Part shown: positions 28,446-38,022 of the stretch, piece by piece
Layout: each line of letters starts with the position of its first letter
Numbering within the stretch: the stretch's first letter is position 1
DNA from: Chloroflexota bacterium
GTDB lineage: Bacteria; Chloroflexota; Dormibacteria; Dormibacterales; Dormibacteraceae
NCBI GenBank assembly: GCA_005883575.1
Contig: VBFH01000034.1
Location: 1-64,000 of the forward strand
Reading direction: 5' to 3'
Length of the DNA: 64,000 nt
The notes under the pieces: generated by a model
The model's input: the letters and a program-made list of their open reading frames with translations, nothing else
Database searches by the model: none
Told to the model about the DNA's origin: nothing
Translations under genes and position numbers: made by a program

Positions 28446-29492
28446 GTGACTCCACTCCGAATCGCCCAGGTCGGACTCGGTGCGCACGGCCGCAACTGGG
28501 CGAAACGGGTGCTCCCGGATATCGGCGAGGTCGAGCTTGTCGCCTATGTCGACTCGGACCCGCGCTCGCTCGACATCCTCCGCGAAGAGCTCAAGCCGCG
28601 GCCCGAGATGGTCTTCGAGTCGCTGAAGGAAGCGATCGCGGCGACGCATCCGCAAGCCGTCCTCAACACGACGGCTTTGCCCGGCCACGTGCCCGCGACC
28701 AGGACCGCGCTCGAAGCGGGCCTGCACGTGTTGGTCGAGAAGCCGTTTGCACCCAGCATCGGAGCGGCGCAGGAGCTGGTCGACATTGCCGCGCGCGGGG
28801 GCCTCGTCCTGATGGTCAGCCAGAACTACCGTCACTTCCCAGCGCCCCGGGCGATTGCCTCGCTCGTCCGCGACGCTTCACTCGGCAAGCTGCACCAGGT
28901 CTCGATCGACTTTCGCCGCTACTCGACCATCGGTCCGAACGGCCGCGGGCGCCATCACTTGGAGGACCAGCCGCTGCTGGTCGACATGTCGATCCACCAC
29001 TTCGACCTGTTGCGCATGATCCTCGGCAGCGAGCCAGAGCGCATCTACTGCGAGGCGTGGAACCCGAAGTGGACCGGGTTCAACGGACCGTCGACCACCG
29101 TCGCCTCGATCGCCTTCCCCGGAGTCGTGGTCAGCTACCGCGGCAGCTGGATCAGCGCCGGGCCGGTGACGCCCTGGGGCGGTCAGTGGAGCCTGGAGTT
29201 CGAGCATGGCGAGATCTTCTGGACGAACCGCGACGATGACATGACGCACGACAAGGTCGTGATCCGGCCGCGCGGCGGCAAGCCCCGCTCCGCTAACCTG
29301 CGACCGATGGCGAGAACCGGCCCTTGGGGAACCATCACCGAGTTCGTCGACGCGGTGCGCAGCGGGCGCGAGCCTGCGACTTCGGGTCGTCACAACCTCG
29401 GGACCATCGCGTTCGTGGCCGCCGCCGTCGAGTCGGCGACAGTACACGAGCCTGTATCGATCTACCGGGCCGGCGAAGCGCTTCCGATCTGA
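28446..29492 (+). CDS. Gfo/Idh/MocA-family oxidoreductase 1
   Basis: NAD(P)-dependent dehydrogenase acting on sugars or inositols; 348 residues. The Rossmann motif is [10 protein letters not shown] near residue 8, the family hallmark EKP is in [11 protein letters not shown], and the catalytic-domain HHFDLLRMI carries the expected His pair. The start is GTG at 28446, followed immediately by the Rossmann strand; no good ribosome-binding site is visible. It is first of a four-gene operon with one- and four-base overlaps (Gfo/Idh, ThuA, Gfo/Idh, epimerase). Confidence 0.92.
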   Translation: MTPLRIAQVGLGAHGRNWAKRVLPDIGEVELVAYVDSDPRSLDILREELKPRPEMVFESLKEAIAATHPQAVLNTTALPGHVPATRTALEAGLHVLVEKPFAPSIGAAQELVDIAARGGLVLMVSQNYRHFPAPRAIASLVRDASLGKLHQVSIDFRRYSTIGPNGRGRHHLEDQPLLVDMSIHHFDLLRMILGSEPERIYCEAWNPKWTGFNGPSTTVASIAFPGVVVSYRGSWISAGPVTPWGGQWSLEFEHGEIFWTNRDDDMTHDKVVIRPRGGKPRSANLRPMARTGPWGTITEFVDAVRSGREPATSGRHNLGTIAFVAAAVESATVHEPVSIYRAGEALPI

Positions 29493-30247
29493 TGGCGGCC
29501 GGCCGCCCCCTTCGGGTCACGGTCTGGAACGAGAACGTCCACGAGCGGCGTGACCCGTCCGTCAAGCGGATCTATCCCGACGGCATGCACGCCCCCATCG
29601 TCGAGGGCCTGCGCCGCGAGCTCGGCGGCGGCGTCTCGGCGCGCGTCGCGACGCTCGAGCAGCCCGAGCACGGTCTCTCAGAGGAGGCGCTTGCCGAGAC
29701 CGACGTCCTCACCTGGTGGGGTCACGCGGCGCACGATCAGGTCGATGACGAAGTCGTGCAGCGCGTGCACGCGCGGGTGCTGGACGGAATGGGCATCGTC
29801 GTCCTGCATTCGGGCCACTATTCGAAGATCTTCAAGCGGCTCATGGGCACGACATGTGCCCTTCGCTGGCGGTCGGACCCCGGTGGCGAACGAGAGGTCA
29901 TCTGGACGGTCAACCCGGCGCATCCGATCGCCGCGGGCATCCCGCAGCCGATCGTCGTCCCGCACCAGGAGATGTACGGGGAGTTCTTCGACATCCCTCC
30001 ACCAGGTGAGCTGATCTTCATCAGCTCGTATGAGGGAGGCGAGGTGTTTCGCAGCGGCTGCTGCTACCAGCGCGGCGCGGGAAGAATGTTCTACTTCGGT
30101 TCCGGCGACCAGGAGTTTCCCGTGTACCACCAGACGGACATCCAGCGTGTGATCGCGAACGCGGTCGCGTGGTGCGGCTGGACTGCGAAGGTCAACGACC
30201 TGCCTTCTGCACGGCAGGGGAAGTCCCAGCGAAACTGGTATATGTGA
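29492..30247 (+). CDS. ThuA-like protein
   Basis: Glutamine-amidotransferase-like fold protein of the ThuA family, 251 residues. Typical phrases are [11 protein letters not shown] at the N-terminus, [26 protein letters not shown] and [10 protein letters not shown], ending with [16 protein letters not shown]. ThuA was named for trehalose utilisation in rhizobia, and related proteins participate in 3-keto-sugar metabolism together with Gfo/Idh enzymes. The ATG at 29492 overlaps the preceding stop by one base (TGATG). The catalytic role is not established. Confidence 0.92.
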   Translation: MAAGRPLRVTVWNENVHERRDPSVKRIYPDGMHAPIVEGLRRELGGGVSARVATLEQPEHGLSEEALAETDVLTWWGHAAHDQVDDEVVQRVHARVLDGMGIVVLHSGHYSKIFKRLMGTTCALRWRSDPGGEREVIWTVNPAHPIAAGIPQPIVVPHQEMYGEFFDIPPPGELIFISSYEGGEVFRSGCCYQRGAGRMFYFGSGDQEFPVYHQTDIQRVIANAVAWCGWTAKVNDLPSARQGKSQRNWYM

Positions 30248-31371
30248 AATCCAGGGCCTTTGGCGAGATAGGCGCCGCCGTCGTGGGAACCGGATTCATC
30301 GGCGTGGTGCACGTCGAAGCGCTGCGAAGGCTCGGAGTCCAGGTTTACGGCGTCGTCGGCTCCAGTCGTGAGCGCGCCGCCTCGCGTGCACGCGAGCTGG
30401 GCCTGCCCCCGGCCTATGAAAGCTTTCAGGCCATGCTCGACGATCCGCGCATCGACGTGGTCCACATCACGTCGCCGAACCACCTGCATCACGAGCACGC
30501 GAAGGCAGCGCTCGCGGCCGGCAAGCACGTCGTATGCGAGAAGCCGCTGGCCATGACCTCGACCGAATCGGCGGACCTGTTGCAGCTGGCCGAGGAGAGC
30601 GGACGCGTGCACGCGGTCAACTTCAACCTCCGCTTCTACCCCGTGTGCCAGCATGTCCACGGCCTGATCGCGGATGGCGCTCTCGGCGATGTGCGCCTCG
30701 TTTCCGGCCATTACCTGCAGGACTGGCTCCTTCTCGACACCGACTGGAACTGGCGAGTGGACCCCGGACTCGGCGGCGATCTCCGTGCGGTGGCCGACAT
30801 CGGGTCGCACTGGATGGACATGACCACGTTCCTTTGCGGCGCGAAGATCACCGCCGTGATGGCCGACCTGACGACGTTTATCAAGCAGCGGAACGCGCGC
30901 GAGGTCAAAACCGAAGACGCGGCCACGATCCTGCTTCGATATCAAAACGGAGCTCGCGGCGCGCTCGCTGTCTCCCAGGTGAGCCCGGGACGCAAGAATT
31001 CACTCATCTTCGAGATCGACGGCTCGACCTCCGCGGCGGCATGGAACTCTGAACGGCCAGACGAGCTGTGGATCGGACATCGGGGACGTCCGAACGAAAT
31101 CCTCCTTCGCGACCCGGCGATCCTCAATGAGCAGGGACGCCGGGCGACGAGGCTGCCCGGCGGTCATGCGGAGGGATTCGCCGACACCTTCAAGGCGTTG
31201 TACGCGACGGTATACAGAGCGGTCGGTTCCGGGGCGCGCGGGGACGGCTACCCGACCTTCGCCGACGGCCACGACGAGATGCTGGTCTGCGAGGCGGTCG
31301 CGCGCAGCTCACGGGAGCAGCGCTGGGCCGAGGTCGATCGCTCGCGGCGCGCGGTCGGCACGCGCAAATGA
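30244..31371 (+). CDS. Gfo/Idh/MocA-family oxidoreductase 2
   Basis: A second sugar dehydrogenase of 375 residues. The Rossmann motif is [20 protein letters not shown] occurs in [14 protein letters not shown], and the catalytic domain has [13 protein letters not shown]. It is longer than its neighbour and distantly related to it. The start is GTG at 30244, overlapping the thuA-like stop (GTGA), so translation is coupled. The pairing with ThuA and a TIM-barrel epimerase suggests an oxidation - isomerisation - reduction route for an unusual sugar; the substrate is unknown. Confidence 0.93.
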   Translation: MKSRAFGEIGAAVVGTGFIGVVHVEALRRLGVQVYGVVGSSRERAASRARELGLPPAYESFQAMLDDPRIDVVHITSPNHLHHEHAKAALAAGKHVVCEKPLAMTSTESADLLQLAEESGRVHAVNFNLRFYPVCQHVHGLIADGALGDVRLVSGHYLQDWLLLDTDWNWRVDPGLGGDLRAVADIGSHWMDMTTFLCGAKITAVMADLTTFIKQRNAREVKTEDAATILLRYQNGARGALAVSQVSPGRKNSLIFEIDGSTSAAAWNSERPDELWIGHRGRPNEILLRDPAILNEQGRRATRLPGGHAEGFADTFKALYATVYRAVGSGARGDGYPTFADGHDEMLVCEAVARSSREQRWAEVDRSRRAVGTRK

Positions 31372-32276
31372 AGCTCGGGCTGCTGACGGCGGCGTTCCCA
31401 GACCAGAGCCTGGAGCAGGTTGCGCGGTGGGCGCACGAAAGCGGCTTCGACGCGCTCGAGATTGCATGCTGGCCTTCGAGCGGAGGCGAGCGCCGCCGCT
31501 ACTCGGGCGTGTCCCACATCGACGTCGAGGACTTCGACCCGAAGGCGGTGCGCAAGCTGCTGGCCCGTTACAACCTGGAGATCTCCGCGCTGGCTTACTA
31601 CCCGAACAACCTGGACCCTGACGCCGCCGCGCGGGAAGCGGCAAACGAGCACCTGCGCCACGTGATCGAAGCCGCGCAGCGCCTCGAGGTCGACATCGTC
31701 GGCACCTTCGTCGGCCGCGACCAGCACCGCTCGGTGCAGGAGAACCTCACAGAATTCCAGCGTGTCTGGCCGCCGATCGTGCGCTTTGCGCGCGAGAGGG
31801 ACGTGAGGATCGCGATCGAGAACTGCCCGATGATCTTCTCCGCCGACGAGTGGCCCGGCGGTCGCAACCTCGCCTACTCGCCGGCGCTTTGGCGCCGCCT
31901 CTTCGAGATCGTCCCCGACGAGAACTTCGGGCTGAACTTCGATCCGTCGCACCTCGTGTGGCAGTTCATCGACTACACGCGTGCCGTGAGGGACTTTGCG
32001 TCCCGAATCTTTCACGTGCACGCAAAGGACATGGAGGTGGATCGCGACGGGCTCTACGAGCAGGGAGTGATGTCGCTCGGCATGGGGTGGCAGGTGCCGC
32101 GGCTTCCCGGCCTCGGCGAGGTTCGCTGGGACCGATTCCTCAGTGCGCTCTACGCCATCGGCTACGACTGGGTGGTCTCCATCGAGCACGAGGATCGCAA
32201 GTTCGAGGGCGAGCTCGAGCTGGTCCAGCGGGGATTTCTGCTCGCCCGCGACACGCTGCGACCGCTCATCGTCTAG
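31368..32276 (+). CDS. Sugar phosphate isomerase/epimerase (xylose-isomerase-like TIM barrel)
   Basis: A 302-residue AP-endonuclease-2-type TIM barrel. Recognisable segments are FDALEIACWP, DIVGTFVGRDQHRS, VRIAIENCPM with a metal-ligand Glu, LNFDPSHLVW with Asp and His, HVHAKDMEVD and WVVSIEHED. These give the usual E-D-H-E metal set. The ATG at 31368 overlaps the previous stop (ATGA). It is the last gene of the operon and its final 11 bases overlap the convergent MFS gene. Confidence 0.94.
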   Translation: MKLGLLTAAFPDQSLEQVARWAHESGFDALEIACWPSSGGERRRYSGVSHIDVEDFDPKAVRKLLARYNLEISALAYYPNNLDPDAAAREAANEHLRHVIEAAQRLEVDIVGTFVGRDQHRSVQENLTEFQRVWPPIVRFARERDVRIAIENCPMIFSADEWPGGRNLAYSPALWRRLFEIVPDENFGLNFDPSHLVWQFIDYTRAVRDFASRIFHVHAKDMEVDRDGLYEQGVMSLGMGWQVPRLPGLGEVRWDRFLSALYAIGYDWVVSIEHEDRKFEGELELVQRGFLLARDTLRPLIV

Positions 32277-33456
32277 CCGCGATCAGAAACGCGGCGGACA
32301 TGCTGAGCGCGACCACCGCGAGCACCGCCGGCGCCCAGGCGACGCTTGTCTGGGCGATGACGATGCCGATCGCGCCGGGCCCCGCGACGCCGCCGATCGA
32401 AGCCGCCGGAAAGAGCCACGAGGTAGCGCGCGAATCGCCCGGCCTGAGCTTCGCGAGCCACACGATTCCCGTCGGAAAGATGGGGGCCAGCGCCAGCCCG
32501 GTCACGATGTAGGCCCAGGGCGCCGCGGCTCCGATCGACGCGACGATGAGGGCTACCGTGGCCGCGGCCGATCCCGCCAGCACGATCGTCGCCTCACCGA
32601 CCTTGGCGGGCACGAGCGTGATCAGCAGTCGACCCGTCACCAGGGCAAGCCAGAAGCCCGACGTCACCGTGGCGGCATCGTTCGAATTGAGGCCGACCGA
32701 CTCGAGGTGCGAGGTCATCCATCCGCCCGTCCCGTTCTCGACCGCGACGTAGAGCACGAACGCGCAGATGAAGATGCCGACGAGGACCCCGGGCCGGAGT
32801 GGCAGGTCGACCACAACCGGCATGCGCCCGGAGATGCCGATGGCACCGGGTATGAGTGCCAGCCAGACCAGGGCGGCAAAGAGGTAGAGCGCCGAGAAAT
32901 GGTCGGCGGCAAACGTGGCCACGAGGATCGGGCCGGCCACCGCGCCTGCCGAGTAAGCCCCGTTGAGCGCGTTCAGCAGCGCGGCGCGGCGCGCGCCCTC
33001 GCTGTAGGCGACGAGCTGGTTGAGCCCGAGGACGAGCATGCCGAACCCCAGACCGACGACGAACACCGCCGCCAGAAACGCCGGCCACGCGAAGGCGATG
33101 GCAATTCCAGCAAGGCCGACGCTCACCACGCCGGTGGCGACCATCACCGTCACGCGGGCGGGCAGGCGCTCGAACGATCGCATGGCGATGAACACACCCG
33201 GCAGCGCGCCCGCGAAATGCACACTGATCGTCGCGCCGGCCACGGGAAGGCTGACGCCGAACCGCCGGCTCAAATGCTCCAGCAGCGGCCCATAGCCCCC
33301 GACGACCATGCCCATGAGCAAGAAGGTCGCGGCGACGGCCGCGATCGCCCCCCGGGAGAGGACGACTCGCGTCAGGACTGCATCGCCAGGCGGTAGCGTG
33401 GCGAGGGGACGGGACCATCGAGCAGAGGGTCGCGAGTCTCGCGCATCCAGCGCCAC
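32266..33456 (-). CDS. MFS transporter
   Basis: Twelve-helix major-facilitator carrier of up to 396 residues, with helices from about residue 30 and a loop at the middle (SGRMPVVVDLPLRPG). It resembles FucP/sugar-type or general MFS permeases, with no substrate-specific motif that I recognise. It lies directly after the sulfatase gene on the same strand, so the pair may import and desulfate a compound. The start is uncertain: GTG at 33456 overlaps the sulfatase end by 85 bases, and nearer to the first helix only a CTG at the sulfatase stop is in frame. Confidence 0.85.
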   Translation of the reverse strand: MALDARDSRPSARWSRPLATLPPGDAVLTRVVLSRGAIAAVAATFLLMGMVVGGYGPLLEHLSRRFGVSLPVAGATISVHFAGALPGVFIAMRSFERLPARVTVMVATGVVSVGLAGIAIAFAWPAFLAAVFVVGLGFGMLVLGLNQLVAYSEGARRAALLNALNGAYSAGAVAGPILVATFAADHFSALYLFAALVWLALIPGAIGISGRMPVVVDLPLRPGVLVGIFICAFVLYVAVENGTGGWMTSHLESVGLNSNDAATVTSGFWLALVTGRLLITLVPAKVGEATIVLAGSAAATVALIVASIGAAAPWAYIVTGLALAPIFPTGIVWLAKLRPGDSRATSWLFPAASIGGVAGPGAIGIVIAQTSVAWAPAVLAVVALSMSAAFLIAARR

Positions 33457-34640
33457 AGCTCCTCGCTCAGCTGCTTCTCGACCGCGGCTATCTCGGCCAT
33501 ACCCGCGAGGTTGTTCTGTTCCAGAGGGTCTGACTCAAGGTCGAAAAGCTCGACCACGTTGGCTCGGTCCTTCGAGTAGCGCGAGGGGTCGGCGCGAAAG
33601 ATGGGACCGGCCTGGATGTCGCCCGGCACCTCGACGGCAAAGGCCGACTCGAAGTTGCGGATGAACTTGTAGCGGTGGGTGCGGACGCAGCGCATCGGGT
33701 CGTAGTAGCTGTGAAAGGTCTTCTCGGCGAAGATCATCTCGCGGGGTTCGTACGCCTCGCCTCGCAGCAGTGACAGCAGCGACCGCCCCTGGATGTTGCC
33801 GGGGTGCTCCACGCCGGCCGCGTCGAGGACGGTCGGCAGGACGTCGATGTTGCTCACGAGCTGGGGCAGAACAGCGCCCGCCTCGAGCCCGCCGGCCGGC
33901 CAGCGCATCAGCAGCGATACCTCCAGGCCCGGGTCGTAGAGGGTGCATTTCGCGCGTGGCATCGCCACTCCGTGGTCGGTGGTGAAGATGACCAGGGCCT
34001 CGTCGGCCCGGCCGGCTTTGTCCAGCGCGGCCAGAACGCGGCCGGCTGCTTCGTCCATCAGCCGGATACCGGTCTGAAGCCCGGCGATCTCCGCGACGGC
34101 TTCAGGGCCGTCGGGTAGATAAGGCGGGATGTCGATGGCGTCCGGCGGGCCGCCTTCGACCTTCGGATACGGCCGGTGCGTCTCCTCGAAGTTGATCTCG
34201 AGGTAGAACCGGCGATCGTGATTGCGTCCCAAGACCTCCTCCACCTCGGAGGCGATCGCCGAACCTGTCATGTCCGCGTGGTGGCGGGCAAAACCAAGTC
34301 GCGCGGGGTGGAGAGAGACGTGCTGGCCGCCGAACAGGTGGGCCTCGAATCCCTGCCCCGCGAGAATCGCCGCCGTGTGGGGAATGTTCGGGCCGAGCTC
34401 CCAGTCAAAACCAGGGTGCGCGAGCCCCATCACGCCGTTGTTGTGGGGATAGCGTCCCGAGGCCAGGCTGGCCCGGCTCGGGCTGCACTGCGGGGCCGTG
34501 CAGAAGGCCTGCGCGAACCTGGCACCGGACGCCGCCAGTGAGTCGACGTTTGGGCTCACCACACTCGACCGGCCATAGCAATGGAGATGGCGGCCGATGT
34601 CGTGCGTGGTCATCAGGACCACGTCCCTGGCGGCCGCCAT
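33372..34640 (-). CDS. Sulfatase (formylglycine-type, alkaline-phosphatase superfamily)
   Basis: A 422-residue arylsulfatase-like hydrolase. CSPSRASLASGR contains the C-x-P-S-R motif whose Cys becomes formylglycine, and an N-terminal metal Asp is present in MTTHDIGRH. IFTTDHGVAMPR supplies the D-H metal ligands, and ALVIF/EMIFAEKTFH follows. There is no signal peptide, so action is probably cytosolic on an imported sulfated substrate or by another route. No maturase (FGE) is in the window. It lies among sugar genes, upstream of the MFS carrier and downstream of the ABC permease genes on the same strand. Confidence 0.93.
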   Translation of the reverse strand: MAAARDVVLMTTHDIGRHLHCYGRSSVVSPNVDSLAASGARFAQAFCTAPQCSPSRASLASGRYPHNNGVMGLAHPGFDWELGPNIPHTAAILAGQGFEAHLFGGQHVSLHPARLGFARHHADMTGSAIASEVEEVLGRNHDRRFYLEINFEETHRPYPKVEGGPPDAIDIPPYLPDGPEAVAEIAGLQTGIRLMDEAAGRVLAALDKAGRADEALVIFTTDHGVAMPRAKCTLYDPGLEVSLLMRWPAGGLEAGAVLPQLVSNIDVLPTVLDAAGVEHPGNIQGRSLLSLLRGEAYEPREMIFAEKTFHSYYDPMRCVRTHRYKFIRNFESAFAVEVPGDIQAGPIFRADPSRYSKDRANVVELFDLESDPLEQNNLAGMAEIAAVEKQLSEELWRWMRETRDPLLDGPVPSPRYRLAMQS

Positions 34641-34661
34641 CGCTACGCGCCGGTTACTCGG

Positions 34662-35564
34662 CTATCCCTTGACCGATCCGCTCGTGATGCCTCGCACGAA
34701 GTACCGCTGCAGGAAGATGAAAACTGCGAGCGGCAGCGCCATCTGCAGCACGGCCGCGGCGGTTAGGAATTGCCAACCACCACCGAGCGACGTGACGAGC
34801 TGCGTGATGACCACCGTGAAGGGGCGGTTCGGGCTGGTGCCAAGGTAGGTCAGGGCGACCAGCAAGTCGTTCCAAACTCCGAGGAAGACAAATATTGTCA
34901 GCGACGCGATCGCGGGGATGGTCATCGGCACCGCAATGCGAAGGAATCGCACCGCGTGGCCTGCACCGTCGACCTCGGCCGACTCGAAGATCTCCCGCGG
35001 CAGGCCGCCCAAGTAGTTGCGGAGCAGGAACACCTCGAACGGCAGGCCGTAGCCCGAGTGGGCAAGCCAGACGGCGACGATCGTTCCGTTGAGCCCGACG
35101 ACCTTGAAGAATTGAAGCACCGGGATCAGCGTCATCTGGATCGGCACGACCATCAGTCCGACGATGACGATGAAGAACAGGTTCTTTCCTCGGAAATTCA
35201 TCCAGGCGAAGGCGTAGGCGCCCATGGTTGCGATCGCCAGTTGGATGACGGTGGCCGGGACCGTGATGAGGACGCTATTGACGATCGATGGGACGACGCC
35301 TTCGATGTTGAGGACCTGCTGATAGCTCGCGAGACTGAAACCGTGTGGCGGAAACAAGGTCGTCCACCAGCCAGCCTGGCCCATGTCCGACACCGAACGG
35401 AACGAGTTGATGCTCATTCCGATCGTGGGCACGATCCAGACCGCGCAGAAGATGATGATCACAAGGTGGAGCGGCAGCCGCTGCAGGCGATAGCCCAGCC
35501 TGTCGAGCGCCGACACGCCCGCAACGCCGGTTTCGCGACGAGTCGTAACCTGCTCTGCGCTCAT
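34662..35564 (-). CDS. Sugar ABC transporter permease, MalG type
   Basis: Inner-membrane permease of 300 residues with six helices. The ATPase-coupling EAA loop reads EIFESAEVDGAGHAVRF, and the C-terminus VRGITSGSVKG is typical of CUT1 MalG-like subunits. The start is ATG at 35564 with AGGAGG seven bases upstream, overlapping the stop of the MalF-type gene (ATGA). It is the third gene of the binding protein - MalF - MalG operon; the ATPase is absent and may be the UgpC-type protein at 23279. Confidence 0.95.
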   Translation of the reverse strand: MSAEQVTTRRETGVAGVSALDRLGYRLQRLPLHLVIIIFCAVWIVPTIGMSINSFRSVSDMGQAGWWTTLFPPHGFSLASYQQVLNIEGVVPSIVNSVLITVPATVIQLAIATMGAYAFAWMNFRGKNLFFIVIVGLMVVPIQMTLIPVLQFFKVVGLNGTIVAVWLAHSGYGLPFEVFLLRNYLGGLPREIFESAEVDGAGHAVRFLRIAVPMTIPAIASLTIFVFLGVWNDLLVALTYLGTSPNRPFTVVITQLVTSLGGGWQFLTAAAVLQMALPLAVFIFLQRYFVRGITSGSVKG

Positions 35565-36529
35565 CGCTGCTCCTCCTGTTGCTGGAAGCGCCGGATGTTG
35601 ACAATCAAAAGCGGCACGATGGCGAGGAAGAGGACTACGCCGACCGCCGCCGCGCGACTGTAGTGGTTGTGCTCGAGCTGGCTGAACATCTGGGTCGCGA
35701 TCACGTCGGTGTCGTATGCGCCGTTCGTCATCACGTAGACGATGTCGAACGTCTTGAGTGCGTTGATGATCATCGTCGTGCCGACGACGGTGATCGTCGG
35801 CCAGAGCAGTGGGGTGACGATGAGCTGGACGATGCGGAACTCGTTCGCGCCGTCGATCCTGGCCGCCTCGAGGACCTCGGTGCTGATCGCCTTGAGGCTG
35901 GCCGAGATGATGACCATGCAGAAACCTGTGATGGTCCAGATGCCGACAAAGATCAGGGCCGCGTTGTTGGTGGTGGAGTTGACGAGCCACGCCACCGGTT
36001 GCTGTCCGAACGATCCCAGCAACGCGTTGAGCGTTCCTGTCTGGGGCGTTCCCGGAGGCTGGTAGTCGAACATGAACTTCCAGATGATCGACGCGGCCAC
36101 TGCGCTGATCGGCACCGGGAGGAAGATGGCGATTTTGGCCAGCGATTCGTATCGGACGCGGTCGAGAAGGATCGCGATCACGAGGCCCAAAAAGACGCTG
36201 ATGCTCGTATAGAAGACCAACCACAAAAGGCTGTTGCGCAGCGAGGTCAGGGTGTCGGGAAACGTGAAGAAGTACTTGTAGTTGGCGAGCCCTATCCAGT
36301 CGGTGTCGTCATTGTTCCGGAAGCTGATGACGACGGTGCGAAGGAGCGGGTAGACCATGAACACGGTGGCAAAGCCGACCGCGGGCAGGGCCCAGAAATA
36401 GGGTCGGATCCACTTCTGAAGCGTGTCGGACAACCGCTCGATGATCTGCTCGCCGACGATGATGTAACCGAGGAGAGCCAGCGGAACCGCAATTACGGCG
36501 ATGACCGCTGTGATGATCTGATTGCCCAC
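35561..36529 (-). CDS. Sugar ABC transporter permease, MalF type
   Basis: Membrane permease of 322 residues with an N-terminal extra helix pair and a six-helix core. The EAA loop is EVLEAARIDGANEFRIVQL. Like other MalF/UgpA subunits it has an insertion between core helices (about residues 160-185, GTPQTGTLNALLG). It lies 80 bases after the binding-protein gene, with a strong hairpin in between, and overlaps the MalG-type gene by four bases. Confidence 0.95.
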   Translation of the reverse strand: MGNQIITAVIAVIAVPLALLGYIIVGEQIIERLSDTLQKWIRPYFWALPAVGFATVFMVYPLLRTVVISFRNNDDTDWIGLANYKYFFTFPDTLTSLRNSLLWLVFYTSISVFLGLVIAILLDRVRYESLAKIAIFLPVPISAVAASIIWKFMFDYQPPGTPQTGTLNALLGSFGQQPVAWLVNSTTNNAALIFVGIWTITGFCMVIISASLKAISTEVLEAARIDGANEFRIVQLIVTPLLWPTITVVGTTMIINALKTFDIVYVMTNGAYDTDVIATQMFSQLEHNHYSRAAAVGVVLFLAIVPLLIVNIRRFQQQEEQR

Positions 36530-36558
36530 CGCCTACCTCCTTCTGAGGGTGCTCAGGC

Positions 36559-36583
36559 CCAGGGCGGAGTGCATCCGCCCTGG
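36559..36583 (-). terminator. Intra-operon hairpin between binding protein and permease genes
   Basis: CCAGGGCGGA and TCCGCCCTGG form a perfect ten-base stem around a five-base loop. There is no U-run, so partial termination or mRNA 3'-end stabilisation is more likely than full termination. Such hairpins commonly keep binding-protein mRNA in excess over permease mRNA. Confidence 0.65.
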
Positions 36584-36609
36584 CCGATTCAGCACCACCA
36601 AAGCGCTAC

Positions 36610-37956
36610 CTAACTCGTAGCGTATGCGGCCGCCTGGACCTGGTCGAGATGCTTCAGTTGAGCATCCAGGCTCGACGGGTCACGGGTGACGTTGAGCAAC
36701 GACTGCCAGAAGGCCTTCTGCATGTCGGAGGGCATGAAGTCCCCCGCCGTGACGAGCAGGTTCTTGGCGCTGCCGGCGACGTCGGCCGCGCGCTTGAAGA
36801 TCGGGTCCGTGTAGTTAAGAGTCTTGATGGCGCCCAGCGTGCCGCCGTCGTTGACCCAGATCTGCTGCGCGTCCTTGGTCGCCATGTACTGCATGAGCTT
36901 CCGGGCCGCGGGCGTGTCGTTGTACATCGCGAAGTTGTCGTAGAAGCCGTTGACGTTGCCGTCGTACTGCGAGTTACCCATGCTCGGGTGAGCAAAGAAG
37001 TCGAAGTCGGTGCCGGCCTTCAGGTTCAGGCTCGGGAAGTCCTGCTGGAAGAAGGAGGTGATGAACGTCGCTTGCTCGAGGAACAAGCAACCGGCCGGGG
37101 TCTTGAACATCGGGTCGCCGGCCTTGCCGAAGTTCGTCGACAGGGCAGTGTTCGAGCCGCCGTACACATTGGCGGCGGAGACTTCCTTGAGGAAGGTCTG
37201 GTAGCCGAGCTTGATCTCGGGCGAGGTGAACTTCTGCTTGCCCTGGATCCAGTTCGTGTAGACCTGGTCACCGGACTGCCGCATGATGATGTTGTCGATC
37301 TGGTCGCTCGCCGGCCAGCCCGACGCCGCACCTGACTCAAACCCCGCGCAGAAGAGCTTCTGTGCTCCGTACTGCGAAGGATTGATCGCCAGCAGGTCGT
37401 CGAACGTCTTCGGAGCCTGCCCGGTGAAGGCCTTCTTGTTGTACCAGAACAGGCCCTTGACCTGGGTCTTGACCATCAGCTCGTAGTGCTTGCCGCCGAT
37501 GATGCCGATATACACGTCGTCAGAAGCGCCGCCAGGCGCCGTGGTCAGCGCGGGATACGTGTTGTCCTTGTAGGCGCTGAACTGGTCCCCCAGTGCCGTC
37601 TCAATCGGCTTGATCGCGCCTTTGCTGACCCAGCTCTTGACCTGGACCGGGTCAGTGGGCCCAGGGGCGACGTCGGGCAGGTCCGTCCCGGCCGCGATGC
37701 CGTTGGCGATCTGGTTCGTCGAGTCGCGGTTGGTCGTGAGGTGGACCTTGATGCCCGTGCTCGACTGGAACGGCGCCAGGACGTCGCGGAACGCTTTGAG
37801 CTCCGCGCCTCCCCAGGCCGTCCAGACGGTGACGTCGGTCGACGACGCGCTCTGGTTGCTGCTCGAGCCGCCCGTCGAACAGGCTGCCACGAGAAGTAAT
37901 GCGCCGAGACTCAGTGCGATCGCCCTAGAGCTCAGCCTCGCTAAGACCTCGGCCAT
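36610..37956 (-). CDS. Sugar ABC transporter substrate-binding lipoprotein
   Basis: Extracellular CUT1-type binding protein of 448 residues. The N-terminal signal ends in the lipobox LLVAACSTGG (Cys near residue 26) and is followed by a Ser/Gly/Asn-rich linker. The mature domain begins VTVWTAWGGAELKAF, typical of cluster-B sugar-binding proteins. The start is ATG at 37956 with GGGAGG about 11 bases upstream; the in-frame TTG at 37974 lies inside that ribosome-binding site. It is the first gene of the importer operon and is preceded by a consensus promoter with a LacI-type palindrome. Confidence 0.94.
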   Translation of the reverse strand: MAEVLARLSSRAIALSLGALLLVAACSTGGSSSNQSASSTDVTVWTAWGGAELKAFRDVLAPFQSSTGIKVHLTTNRDSTNQIANGIAAGTDLPDVAPGPTDPVQVKSWVSKGAIKPIETALGDQFSAYKDNTYPALTTAPGGASDDVYIGIIGGKHYELMVKTQVKGLFWYNKKAFTGQAPKTFDDLLAINPSQYGAQKLFCAGFESGAASGWPASDQIDNIIMRQSGDQVYTNWIQGKQKFTSPEIKLGYQTFLKEVSAANVYGGSNTALSTNFGKAGDPMFKTPAGCLFLEQATFITSFFQQDFPSLNLKAGTDFDFFAHPSMGNSQYDGNVNGFYDNFAMYNDTPAARKLMQYMATKDAQQIWVNDGGTLGAIKTLNYTDPIFKRAADVAGSAKNLLVTAGDFMPSDMQKAFWQSLLNVTRDPSSLDAQLKHLDQVQAAAYATS

Positions 37957-37980
37957 TGCGTGATTTCCTCCCAAAAACGA

Positions 37981-37992
37981 CCCCAGCTGGGG
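37981..37992. promoter_or_regulatory. 12-base palindrome in the leader of the binding-protein operon
   Basis: CCCCAGCTGGGG is a perfect palindrome 25 bases before the binding-protein ATG and about 40 bases downstream of the LacI-type site. It may be a second operator or an RNA hairpin that affects translation; nothing else in the sequence decides between these. Confidence 0.4.
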
Positions 37993-38022
37993 CGCGTTCG
38001 CCCGGTTGACGACACGCCAAGA

